A DNA stretch of 64,000 nucleotides, taken from VXPQ01 sp965223485. Lineage in GTDB: Bacteria > Bacteroidota > Rhodothermia > Rhodothermales > VXPQ01. Below the pieces are notes generated by a model. The model saw only the letters and a program-made list of their open reading frames with translations, was not told where the DNA came from and made no database searches. This document shows, piece after piece, positions 54,101-62,524 of this stretch. Positions within the stretch are counted from its first letter, which is position 1, and each line of letters starts with the position of its first letter. The stretch is from positions 1,736,001-1,800,000 of the forward strand of contig OZ244993.1 of assembly GCA_965223485.1 (NCBI GenBank), in the 5' to 3' direction. A program made the position numbers and the translations under genes.

Positions 54101-57100
54101 CGCTCAACGCCTTCTTGTTCAGCACCGTCACCGTAACGTCCGCCGTAGCGTCATCCGCATTCTGAGCCGAGACCGTCACCCGGTATTCGTACGTCTCGTC
54201 CGCGTCTATATTGGAAGGCACGGAGAACGTCGGAGTGGGACTGTTCGTGTCCGTCAACAGGGAAGTATCCGTGGTGCTCCCCCGAGGAGTCCACGCGTAC
54301 GCATAGACCGAACCCACGGGAGCCCCCGACGCCGCACAGTTCAGGTCGAAGGGAGCCGAACCCTCGTACGCCAAAGGAGGAGACGTGCATGCAACACTCA
54401 GCGCGCGCTTGTTCAGCACCGTCACCGTAACGTCCGCCGTAGCGGCCTCCGCATTCTGAGCCGACACAGTCAGCGTGTAGTAGTACGTCTCGTTGCGGCT
54501 CACCGAAGAAGGAACGGAGAATGTCGGCGCGGGACCGCTTGTACCCGTCAATAGCGACAGGTCCGGCGTATCGCCGCGCGCCGACCAGACATACGAGTAG
54601 ACCGAACCCGCGGGAGCGCCCGAAGCCGAACAGTCCAGAGCGAAGGGAGCCGATCCCTCGTAGGCCCCGTAGGGATCGCCTGGGCAAGTAATGGCGATCT
54701 GCGGCTTGTTCCGCACTGTTATCCTAACATATGCAAAACCGTCTTCCGCATTGTCCGCGCTCGCCGTGAGCCAGTACTCGTACGTCGTCGGCCTGTCTAC
54801 CTCATCCGGAACGTAGAACGTCGGAGTGGGACTGTTTCTGTCGCTCAATAGCGACAGCCCCCCTATCTGGCGTGGTACCCAAGAGTATGCGTAGACCGAA
54901 CCCGCGGGAGCTCCCACCGCCCTGCAGGACAAAGTAAGATCGGGCGCTCCCTCGTAGACCTGACGATGAGGGCACACAACGCTCAGTGTTCGCTTGTTCC
55001 AGACCGTTACGGTCACGCCGGCGCTGGCCACCTCGGAGCCCCCGGACGTCATCGTCACCGTGTAATCGTAGTCCGTGTTCGCATCGACATTACGAGGCGG
55101 CGTGAACGTCGGGGTAAGGCCGCCCGTACCGGTCAACCGATTGGCGGCGTCCCTGCCCGCCCAACCGTAGGTTGCGCCTGTCGGCTCATTCTCCGCCGAG
55201 CAGCTCAGCGTCAACGCGCCCGAGCCTTCGTATACCGGATCGGGGTCCGTACAAGCGATGGAAGGCGCCGGCCAAACCGACACCTCAACCTCCACCGAAG
55301 CGTCATCCGCGTTCGCTGCGCTCACCGTCAGCGTGTAGTAGTACCTCTCGACGCTCTCCACCGCATCCGGTATATCGAACGTCGGGGTTTCCATGCCCGT
55401 TACGCCAAGCAGGTCCGTGTTCGCCGTCGTGCCCCGAGCCGTCCATACGTACGCGTAGTCGGAACCGACAGGCGCGCCTTTCCATCCATCTTCACAAACG
55501 AGTAACGGCTCATCCGGGCCACCTGCATACAAGGCGAATGCAACCGTTGGTGCAGGACAATATATATCCGGCTTCTCCTTCACGGTCACAGTGACATCGG
55601 CGCTGGCCACCTCGGAGCCCCCCGACATCATCGTCACCGTGTAGTCGTAGTCCTTGTTGGCCCCGCCCACTTCGCCCGGCGGCTTGAATGTCGGAGTAAG
55701 GCTGCCCGTACCGGTCAACCGATCGGCGATATCCGTACCCGCCCACGCGTACGTAGCGCCGGTCGGCTCGTTCTGCGCCGAACAGGACAGCGTAATATCG
55801 TCCGCCCCCTCGTACGCCTCTGCGTCATTGCACGCAATGGCAGGAATCAGGTCCTTCACCGTCACCGTAACCTCGGCAGTGCCGTCGTCTGCATTCGCCG
55901 CGCTCGCCGTCACCGTGTACGTATAGGTCGTATCCTGATCTACATCGCCCGGCACGTCGAACTTGGGCGTACCCGTAGTGTGATCCGTCAGGTTGGTGGT
56001 TGGAGACCACAACCACGTATACGTAGAACCCGGCGGACCTGCGGCGGAACAGGAAAAATCGAAGTCCATCTCCCCCTCGTACACATCATCGGGGTCATCG
56101 CAAGTAACGGTAACTTCACTGTTCTTCACAAGCACCGTCCAGTCCCAGTTAGCATCGTCGGCATTCGCAGCCGATATCGTGAGCCGGTATTCGTACGTCT
56201 GGTCCTCGTCCACCGTCCCATATGCCGGAATGCGGAATTCGGTGGCATTCCTGTTACGGTTCGTCAGGAGATCAAGGGCCGACGCCGGCGTGTCGCCGCG
56301 CGTGCTCCACGCATACGCGTAGACATGGACCTCAGCGCCCTCTGGGGGATATATATCGCCATGCTGGACGCATGTATACGAAGGAGATTTACTCCCAACA
56401 CCCTCCCATACAGTACTATAATCTGAACTGTAATTCACTCCACACCATGTAATATCCGGCTTCTCCAGCACCGTCACCGTAACGTCCTCGGCGACATCAT
56501 CGATACCCGAAGCCGACAGCGTCACCGTGTACTCGTAGTCCTTGTCCGCCCCGCCCACTTCGTCCGGCGGCTTGAATGTCGGAGTAAGGCCGCCCGTACC
56601 GGTCAACCGATTGGCGATATCCGTACCCGCCCACGCGTACGTAGCGCCAGTCGGCTCGTTCACCACCGAACAGGACAGCATAATGCCCCCCGCCCCCTCG
56701 TATACCTTGGCATTCGTACACCTGACAGAGGGCGCCAACCCATCCGTATCCCTCACCTTCACCTTCACCGTTTCCTCGCCCGGATCCGAGTTCGGCGCAC
56801 TTACCGTTACCGTATACGTCCAGGTTGTATCCCCATCCACATCGCCAGGCACGTCGAACGTCGGCGTACCCGTATTGTGACCCGTCAGTCTGGTTGTCGG
56901 AGACCAGGACCATGTAAGCCCGGAACTACCGTCCCGATGCTGAGCGGAACAGGAAAAACGGATATCCACACCGCCTTCTTCCACACTCCCGGGATCGTCG
57001 CAGGCAACGACAACCTCCAGGTTGTGCACGATTGCGTATACGTATATGACATTGCTCCCTGGACCGCTGGTGAGTTGATAATCGATCGTAACATTAAAAT

Positions 57101-57700
57101 CGTAGCGCGTCGTTTGGCTTACATTATCCGGCACATAAAAGACAGGATCGGAAATGTTCGTGGCGCTGAGCAGTCCCGGGTCGTATGGATCCTCCCATGT
57201 CCATGTCACGCTCAGGAGTTGATCGCCGCCTATCGGAGTAACCGTGCAACGGAATTGCTTGTCGTCGTCCCCTTCGTATAAGGAATCCAGGACAACACAG
57301 TCAATATCGAGGGGCAGGCCCGAAGCCCCTTCGGTTACGCTTACCGCATTCCGCCCGCCTTCTTCTCTGCCCGCGACCCTGATCGTCACCCTCCGCCTTG
57401 CCGTGCGGGGCGCCCCCGAGGCCGAAGACGTCATGCTCGCTATGTAATGGTACTCCTCGCCCGCGCTGCCGGGCGGAGCCGTAAACAACGCAGACGATCT
57501 GTCCGTCGCATCGAGCAGCCCCGTGCTCGTTCCCCACAGACCCTCCCACTCCCATTCGATCGACGCGCCGTCCTCGTCGTAGTCCATACGAGCCGACAGC
57601 GGATCTACCCCCTTGCAATCGAGCTGAGTCGTCTCGCCCTCTTCAACCACTACCTCCAATGGACAATACACACTCGGACGGCTGCTCGACACATACACCT
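49080..57700 (-). repeat. About 31 tandem Ig-like coding repeats
   Basis: Each unit is about 294-300 bp (98-100 aa) and has two Cys (position ~5 and ~24 in the V-A-C...FxLxCxASG pattern) that would form a disulphide. The middle block, 52.0-53.5 kb, repeats at exactly 297 bp (for example the GCGCACCCTTGTCGAGC segment near 52030, 52327, 52624, 52921 and 53218) with only scattered substitutions. The first ten units toward the N-terminus are far more diverged. Confidence 0.92.
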
Positions 57701-58688
57701 CCACCTCGGAGAACGACGAAAGACCCGTAGCACGAGACGTCGCCGTCAAACGGTACCGGTAACGAAACGTCGTCTCCCCGGAACGGAACGACTCCAGCGT
57801 ATCGTAACGGGGAGCCTCCGGAGCGATCACCGATGGAGTCGGGCTGTCCTCCGGGATCAATCTGGGATTGTCCAGATAGTCCCGCGTCGTACTGCCCACC
57901 GGCTCCCACATGTACTCCAGAAACTCCTCCCCCAGGGCATCCGATACGTGACACTCGATCGAACCTATCTCCAGTTCCTCCAGAAACACCGCCACAGGAC
58001 AATCCAGATAGGGAGGCGTCTGACGACCCAACCCGCCGCCCCGAACAGGACCGGAAGGCCGATCAGGCAGGCCGGGCGCTTCCGGGAAAAGAAGGCCCGG
58101 CCCCTCTTCCCCTTCGAAGCCGCCCTCGAAAGGCTCGAAGGACGGCGGCATCTTATCCTCCGCAGCGCAACCTTCCCGAAACCCCTCAAGCCCCCCAAAC
58201 GAATCGCACCCCTCCAGCAAACCCGGCGACTTGCCTCTGTCCTGAACAGAACCACCCGAAACGCCGCGGGCCACAACCGTCACCGTCGCCGTCTCGTACA
58301 CGCCCACAGACATAGCCGTCAGGCGGTAGACGTATTCCGCGCCTGCCTCCGACACAGGAGCCGTGAACAGCGGCGAAAGCTCGTGCGCATTGCTCAAAAG
58401 ACGGAGCCCATCACCCGAGAGCGACTCCCATGCGTAGCGAACGCCCTCCTCGGGTACCGCTGTCGCAGAACACGAAAACAGAACGGATTCCCCTGCTTCA
58501 ACATAAAGACGAGGTGGACAAGACAAGGAAAACGGCTCGCCCGAAACGCCCCCGCCCTTCACGGGAAACCCGCCTTCCTCAATGACCTGACTGTGCGCCG
58601 AAGACGCACATGCCAGCAACGCGGCGGCAAGTATGCACGCCATGCGCCCGGCTATGGCGCCGGAGCGGCAGATAAATCCCGAACGCAT
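51171..58688 (-). CDS. Giant Ig-repeat surface protein, 5' part with signal peptide
   Basis: 2,505 codons from the ATG at 58688. The track of earlier starts adds no conserved sequence, and the ATG at 58688 gives a clean signal peptide (GRMACILAAALLACASSAHSQ). It is followed by 24 Ig-like repeats. The N-terminal ones are diverged (LEVVVACDDPGSVEEGGVDIRFSC, SVRCTNAKVYEGAGGIMLSC) and the later ones near-identical (ALSVACASPPLVYEGSAPFDL). The frame ends in EDAWQR where a single base present in five sister repeats is missing. Restoring it fuses the two parts into about 3,769 aa. Likely secreted adhesin or surface filament. Confidence 0.85.
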   Translation of the reverse strand: MRSGFICRSGAIAGRMACILAAALLACASSAHSQVIEEGGFPVKGGGVSGEPFSLSCPPRLYVEAGESVLFSCSATAVPEEGVRYAWESLSGDGLRLLSNAHELSPLFTAPVSEAGAEYVYRLTAMSVGVYETATVTVVARGVSGGSVQDRGKSPGLLEGCDSFGGLEGFREGCAAEDKMPPSFEPFEGGFEGEEGPGLLFPEAPGLPDRPSGPVRGGGLGRQTPPYLDCPVAVFLEELEIGSIECHVSDALGEEFLEYMWEPVGSTTRDYLDNPRLIPEDSPTPSVIAPEAPRYDTLESFRSGETTFRYRYRLTATSRATGLSSFSEVEVYVSSSRPSVYCPLEVVVEEGETTQLDCKGVDPLSARMDYDEDGASIEWEWEGLWGTSTGLLDATDRSSALFTAPPGSAGEEYHYIASMTSSASGAPRTARRRVTIRVAGREEGGRNAVSVTEGASGLPLDIDCVVLDSLYEGDDDKQFRCTVTPIGGDQLLSVTWTWEDPYDPGLLSATNISDPVFYVPDNVSQTTRYDFNVTIDYQLTSGPGSNVIYVYAIVHNLEVVVACDDPGSVEEGGVDIRFSCSAQHRDGSSGLTWSWSPTTRLTGHNTGTPTFDVPGDVDGDTTWTYTVTVSAPNSDPGEETVKVKVRDTDGLAPSVRCTNAKVYEGAGGIMLSCSVVNEPTGATYAWAGTDIANRLTGTGGLTPTFKPPDEVGGADKDYEYTVTLSASGIDDVAEDVTVTVLEKPDITWCGVNYSSDYSTVWEGVGSKSPSYTCVQHGDIYPPEGAEVHVYAYAWSTRGDTPASALDLLTNRNRNATEFRIPAYGTVDEDQTYEYRLTISAANADDANWDWTVLVKNSEVTVTCDDPDDVYEGEMDFDFSCSAAGPPGSTYTWLWSPTTNLTDHTTGTPKFDVPGDVDQDTTYTYTVTASAANADDGTAEVTVTVKDLIPAIACNDAEAYEGADDITLSCSAQNEPTGATYAWAGTDIADRLTGTGSLTPTFKPPGEVGGANKDYDYTVTMMSGGSEVASADVTVTVKEKPDIYCPAPTVAFALYAGGPDEPLLVCEDGWKGAPVGSDYAYVWTARGTTANTDLLGVTGMETPTFDIPDAVESVERYYYTLTVSAANADDASVEVEVSVWPAPSIACTDPDPVYEGSGALTLSCSAENEPTGATYGWAGRDAANRLTGTGGLTPTFTPPRNVDANTDYDYTVTMTSGGSEVASAGVTVTVWNKRTLSVVCPHRQVYEGAPDLTLSCRAVGAPAGSVYAYSWVPRQIGGLSLLSDRNSPTPTFYVPDEVDRPTTYEYWLTASADNAEDGFAYVRITVRNKPQIAITCPGDPYGAYEGSAPFALDCSASGAPAGSVYSYVWSARGDTPDLSLLTGTSGPAPTFSVPSSVSRNETYYYTLTVSAQNAEAATADVTVTVLNKRALSVACTSPPLAYEGSAPFDLNCAASGAPVGSVYAYAWTPRGSTTDTSLLTDTNSPTPTFSVPSNIDADETYEYRVTVSAQNADDATADVTVTVLNKKALSVVCVDLFPEAYEGSASFALNCSASGVPVGSVYSYVWSARGDASDLLLLTGTSSAAPTFSVPSNVDADETYEYRLTVSAQNADDATADVTVTVLNKKALSVVCVDLFPEAYEGSASFALDCSASGAPVGSVYAYAWTPRGSTTDTSLLTDTNSPAPTFSVPSNVDADETYEYRLTVSAQNADDATADVTVTVLDKRALSVVCADPGSVYEGSAAFDLDCVASGAPVGSVYSYVWSARGDASDLSLLTGTSGPAPTFSVPLSVNSHETYEYTLTVSAANAEDATADVTVTVLDKGALSVACASPPLVYEGSAPFDLNCAASGAPGANPVYSYVWSARGDTPDLSLLTGTSSPAPTFSVPSSVNGNETYEYTLTVSAQNADDATADVTVTVLDKGALSVACAPPPLVYEGSAPFALNCAASGAPGANPVYSYVWSARGDTPDLSLLTGTSSPAPTFSVPLSVNGNETYEYTLTVSAANAEDATADVTVTVLDKGALSVACASPPLVYEGSAPFDLNCAASGAPGANPVYSYVWSARGDTPDLSLLTGTSGPMPTFSVPSSVNGNETYEYTLTVSAANAEDATADVTVTVLDKGALSVACAPPPLVYEGSAPFDLDCSASGAPGANPVYSYVWSARGDTPDLSLLTGTSGPMPTFSVPSSVNGNETYEYTLTVSAANAEDATADVTVTVLDKGALSVACASPPLAYEGSAPFDLNCAASGAPGANPVYSYVWSARGDTPDTALLSAADIASPTFYVPDEVDGTTAYEYLLTASAENAESGSAAVTVTVLNAGALHAVCTDPPPVYEGSAPFDLDCTASGAPAGSEYAYVWTARGTTANTDLLSAMDISSPTFYVPDEVDETTLHEYLLTVSAENAEDGSAEVTVTVLKQGALYAVCADPPPVYEGSEDFSLDCSASGAPAGSDYEYAWTARGDTPDTALLIAGTDGPTPTFDVPDALDRATTYEYLLTVSAENAEDAWQR

Positions 58689-59230
58689 ACCGGATTGGAG
58701 GATTATACAAAAGTTTCCAGGCTTCCAGTCGCTTCTTCGGCTCCAGCCAAGGTACCTGACGACTTCACCCGCCTCAGCCTTATTCTCCGGTGCACACATA
58801 GGGGCAACGACTCGGCTTGACTGTGCTCACTCGTCATATGTTGGCGCAGTCTTTGTGACTATTATATGCAGATCATTATGTACATTGCATGGTAATTGAG
58901 GGTTAATAAATGTTTTTTTCATTTCTATTTGCTTCCATCTCTAATGGAGCGTCGCATTCCAAACAACGTACATGCCATGTTGGACAGCGACCGACTACAA
59001 ATCCCTTTGGCAACCTTTGTATATAATCCCCTAAACAGCTATTCTACCGGGCGATGCAGAATGTGCACTCAGCCGCCCGGGCCTGCGCGAATACATACGC
59101 GCTCCGGAATTGGGAGGAGGTAGTGAGCCAGCGCAACATGTGTTTGCGCGCAAACATTGAGGGCACTTCCGATCCCTATAAGGGGAGTGTATTCCGCCCG
59201 TTCGCAAAGCCGAGATCGCCCGTCCGTGAA

Positions 59231-59298
59231 ACGATAGCAATTTGGCACTGAAACGACAAGAGTTTGTCACTAAATAACTGAGGTGGAGAACAGTTAGC
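59231..59298. mobile_element. IS21-like terminal repeat scar, copy 2
   Basis: Same order as 39503-39570: ACGATAGCAATTTGGCACT and ACGACAAGAGTTTGTCACT units, then AACTGAGGTGGAGAACAG. It differs from copy 1 by several substitutions. No transposase is nearby. Confidence 0.5.
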
Positions 59299-59481
59299 CA
59301 TTACAAATGGCCGAGCTATGCCGTTTTGTCGCGCCGGTTCGGCAAATAGTGATGGCCCGGTTTCGGATTGCTCGGATGCGTCGGCTCGAAAATAGCGATC
59401 GAGATGCCCGAATAATGACCCTGCTTCACCAGATTCACGACCGCGGTCAGATCGACATCGGCGTAGAGTGTCTCGCGCATA

Positions 59482-59560
59482 GCCACGCTGCATAAGCCGC
59501 TCAAGGATGCGACCGGGGGGTGGTGCGGCGCATCTATACTTTATGTTTGCGCGCAAACAT
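59482..59560. repeat. Degenerate dispersed repeat, copy 4 (perfect 18-bp core)
   Basis: ATGTTTGCGCGCAAACAT is fully palindromic at 59543-59560, preceded by GCATAAGCCGCTCAAGGATG, which matches copies 1 and 2. This is the best-preserved core of the four. Confidence 0.7.
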
Positions 59561-59830
59561 CCGTTGTGCCGGCTCATTATCCCTTACGAGCAACCGGATC
59601 CCCTTGCAAAGTCCGGAGCGTGTATGTATCCAAGCAGGTATCGACGGCCGACTGCACATCTTGCACCCTCCGGTAGAGTTGTACGCGCTAGCGACAGGTA
59701 AGACTGCGGGAGCGTGCGAGGACCCCCGAAGCCAGGCAGCGGACAGATACGCTATTGTGACGAATGTGAATACCGAATCCTATTCGTCGCGAACACCTGG
59801 CTGGGCTCTGAAGGCACTGGGTTTAGGGCA

Positions 59831-62182
59831 TCAGGTTCCTTCCGGCATGTACGTTTTGTATCCGACCCCTCGCACGTTCAGGATATATTTCGGCTCGGCA
59901 GGGTCATCGCCTAACTTGTCGCGGAGTTTCTTCACGAAAGTGCGCACATCCCCCACGGTTGCGCTGCTACGGTGGTCCCACGCCAAGCGAATCAACTTGT
60001 CATATGTCACTACTTTCCCTTTCCCGATCGATAACGCTCGCAATAGCCTATACTCGATAGCGGTCAAGTGTATCGTACGGCCCGCCACGGTCACGCGGTG
60101 CTGGTCGTAATCAATACGGATATCCTTCAGTACAAAAATATCCGACCCCGCCCACCTTCGCAGGCCCGACCGAATTCTTGCCGTAAGCTCAGTGGGCGAG
60201 AACGGCTTAACAATGTAGTCGATGGCGCCAACCTCCAGGGCCCGCGCGATCGTCTCGTCCCTTCTGTAGACGGACAGAAAGATGACCGGCTGATCGGCCA
60301 ACTCAGGCACGTTCTCCATCAACGCGATGCCATCTATTCCGGGAAAAATTAAATCGAGCAGGACCAACTCGGGTTTTTCTACACTTATCATTCGGGACAG
60401 CTCCCGAGGGTTATCGGTAACGATTGGGAAGTAGCCCGCCGGCGGAAGAATGTCCTGGATGTAGCGAAGTGTGTTCGGATCATCGTCCACTACAAGAATG
60501 CGCACCTGCTCACCTGTGGTTTGGGGTTTGACGGAACGGTCCCGCGGTGCTGCATCATCGGCGATGGTTTTCTCGGCTACCGGAACCGTGAACGTGAACC
60601 GTGCACCCAGACCCACACCGTCGCTCTCGGCCCAGATTCGTCCGCCATGGGCCTCAACCAGTCCCTTGCAGATGGCAAGTCCCAGGCCGAACCCTTCGGT
60701 GCTGTGCTCTGCATCTTTACTGAATCCAGTGTATTTCTCGAATAGGTGCGGCAGCAACTTTGGGGGCACGCCCTTGCCTTCGTCAGAGACGGAAATCGTG
60801 ACGTGAGTACCGTCTTGGTACGCAGCCACATTAATAGGAGACGACGCGGGAGAGTTCTTGGCCGCATTCGAGAAGAAATTATGCAGCACTTGGACGATGC
60901 GCCGATTGTCGGCCATTATACGGGGCAATTCCATCGGAAGGTCGATGAGCAAGGTATGTTGGTTTCCCCCGCTCAAGAAAGAGGTTCTTGCCTGTTCCAC
61001 AAGGTCGGACACTCTCGCAGGCTCGGGAAGAATCGATAACGTGCCCGTGTCGATGCGGACGGTATCCAGGAGGTCGCCTATCAGGCTTTGCATATGATTG
61101 GCCTGCCAATTGACTATCCGTAAAAACTGGAGGGTTTCGTCTCGGCTCAGCATCTCAGGATCTTCCAGTATAGTGGCGACCGCACCCTTGATAGAGGTAA
61201 GCGGAGCCCGCAATTCGTGGCTCACCATGCCGAGGAACTCAGCACGCAACCGCTCAAGCTCTTCCAGCTGCGCCAAGTCCTGCATGGTGACGACCAGTGA
61301 TTCGGTTATACCGTCACCAGAGCGAATCGGGGTGGCGTTGATCATCATCTTGATACTCCGGCTGTCGCCGACTGAAACCTCGACCACGTCTGCACGCACC
61401 GGCTCGAATTTACCGGATTTGAGCGTCGCCATGAATTCGCCAAATGTAAAGCTCTTCCCATCGATTCGCCGGCATGTTACTATATCCAGTATCTGCTCCG
61501 GCGTGCGATCCTGCTCATGTATACCTTCGACCAGCCGCCTCACTTCTTGATTGAACAATACCGGCTTGCCTGTCTTGACGTCGAAGACCACCACACCCAC
61601 AGGTGACGTGTCTACCAAGGCCTCTAGATCTTCTCGGGCTCGCCGCTCGTGGCGGTGCGCGCGGGCATTGGCAATGGCCATCGCTGCCTGCGACGCAAAT
61701 ATCACCAGAATCTCTTGGTCCTCCTTTGTGAATTCCGTTCCGTTCTGCTTACCGCTGAGAAAAAAGTTGCCGACATACTGGCCCTGATGACGCATCGGAG
61801 TCCCCTGAAACGTCTTTGAGGGAATCAGATCCACCGAATAGCCCAGTGAGTTCATGTAGGCGGGCAGGTCTGTCAAACGCAGGACTCCGGGCAGCTCCCG
61901 AAAGTGTTTGAAAAGCCGGGGACCGTCGGGCCAGTCCAGCATTTGCTGACGCTCTTCCGGGTTTAAGCCGGACGTGACGATGTTCTCTACTTTTCCCGTC
62001 GCGTCGGTGGTCGTAATAATGCCGTAGCGGGCATCGGCCAACTCGCGCGCGTTCTCCACGATCTCTCGCAGGATAATGTCCAGTTCGAGGCTTGCGCCGA
62101 TTCGCAGCATGGCTGCACACAGTCGGGCGGTGCGCTCGGACAGCACCTCGTTCGCGCGTCCTGATTCGTCGAAATGCTTCAT
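59831..62182 (-). CDS. Sensor histidine kinase fused to REC and OmpR-type DNA-binding domain
   Basis: 783 aa from the ATG at 62182 (starts further upstream overlap the winged-helix gene). The order is a GAF domain (about 20-200), a PAS domain (LVDTSPVGVVVFDVKTGKPVLFN), HisKA with MVSHELRAPLTS, and HATPase with NFFSNAAKNSP, SDEGKGVPP and GFGLGLAICKG. Then come a receiver domain (ILVVDDDP, LVLLDLIFPGIDG, YIVKPFSP) and a winged helix (TAIEYRLLRALSIGKGKVVTYDKLIRLAWDHRS...YILNVRGVGYK). It is a whole two-component system in one chain, soluble. It lies between two giant-protein genes and probably regulates them, an inference from position. Confidence 0.92.
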   Translation of the reverse strand: MKHFDESGRANEVLSERTARLCAAMLRIGASLELDIILREIVENARELADARYGIITTTDATGKVENIVTSGLNPEERQQMLDWPDGPRLFKHFRELPGVLRLTDLPAYMNSLGYSVDLIPSKTFQGTPMRHQGQYVGNFFLSGKQNGTEFTKEDQEILVIFASQAAMAIANARAHRHERRAREDLEALVDTSPVGVVVFDVKTGKPVLFNQEVRRLVEGIHEQDRTPEQILDIVTCRRIDGKSFTFGEFMATLKSGKFEPVRADVVEVSVGDSRSIKMMINATPIRSGDGITESLVVTMQDLAQLEELERLRAEFLGMVSHELRAPLTSIKGAVATILEDPEMLSRDETLQFLRIVNWQANHMQSLIGDLLDTVRIDTGTLSILPEPARVSDLVEQARTSFLSGGNQHTLLIDLPMELPRIMADNRRIVQVLHNFFSNAAKNSPASSPINVAAYQDGTHVTISVSDEGKGVPPKLLPHLFEKYTGFSKDAEHSTEGFGLGLAICKGLVEAHGGRIWAESDGVGLGARFTFTVPVAEKTIADDAAPRDRSVKPQTTGEQVRILVVDDDPNTLRYIQDILPPAGYFPIVTDNPRELSRMISVEKPELVLLDLIFPGIDGIALMENVPELADQPVIFLSVYRRDETIARALEVGAIDYIVKPFSPTELTARIRSGLRRWAGSDIFVLKDIRIDYDQHRVTVAGRTIHLTAIEYRLLRALSIGKGKVVTYDKLIRLAWDHRSSATVGDVRTFVKKLRDKLGDDPAEPKYILNVRGVGYKTYMPEGT

Positions 62183-62216
62183 GTAATGGGAGTTATTATG
62201 GAATAGTTGCCAATGG

Positions 62217-62471
62217 TCATACAGCTTTCGGGCGGCATATCTCTTTGGTAACATATCCATCCTCAACAAGCAGCCGAAGGACGCGAAAAACAGTTTCGCG
62301 GGAAAGTCCCGTCGTTTGAATAATGCCACTCTGGTTTAGCGGCTGCTCGGTGGCGAGCAGCGAGATCATCACTCGTATTCCCGAGCCAGAGCGAAGCCTG
62401 CCGAAACCATTCAGCTCCTTGTAATCCATAGGAGCCGTTGCCGAGTAGTTGTATCTGGTCGTTCCTGCCAT
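62217..62471 (-). CDS. Small winged-helix DNA-binding protein
   Basis: 84 aa. LRSGSGIRVMISLLATEQPLNQSGIIQTTGLSRETVFRVLRLLVEDGYVTKE is a MarR/IclR-style winged helix with a recognition helix around SRETVFRVLR. It ends 34 bp before the histidine kinase start and begins 53 bp after the second giant gene, so it is probably in one transcript with the kinase. A partner regulator for the surface-protein block. Confidence 0.78.
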   Translation of the reverse strand: MAGTTRYNYSATAPMDYKELNGFGRLRSGSGIRVMISLLATEQPLNQSGIIQTTGLSRETVFRVLRLLVEDGYVTKEICRPKAV

Positions 62472-62524
62472 GGCCGGATTATGTAAGATATTTACCAGGC
62501 TTGCTTGCTTAATATTTGGGGATT

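Larger units (their letters stand above)
58689..59830. other. Gene-free stretch of about 1.1 kb with repeat copies 3 and 4
   Basis: No intact gene. It contains core palindromes at 59141-59156 and 59543-59560, the IS21-like end at 59231-59298, and coding remnants on the minus strand (GLCSVAMRETLYADVDLTAVVN to KPGHHYLPNRRDKTA, 59316-59504). The region before 59040 is AT-rich and should hold the promoter of the giant gene. Confidence 0.6.

Noticed and set aside
49080..57700. CRISPR array or satellite DNA
   Set aside because: The period is about 297 bp, the units are coding in one frame with conserved Cys, and there are no unique spacers.
57447..58820. 457-codon plus-strand ORF
   Set aside because: Antisense to the N-terminal part of the giant protein, extremely Arg-rich; a shadow of the coding strand.
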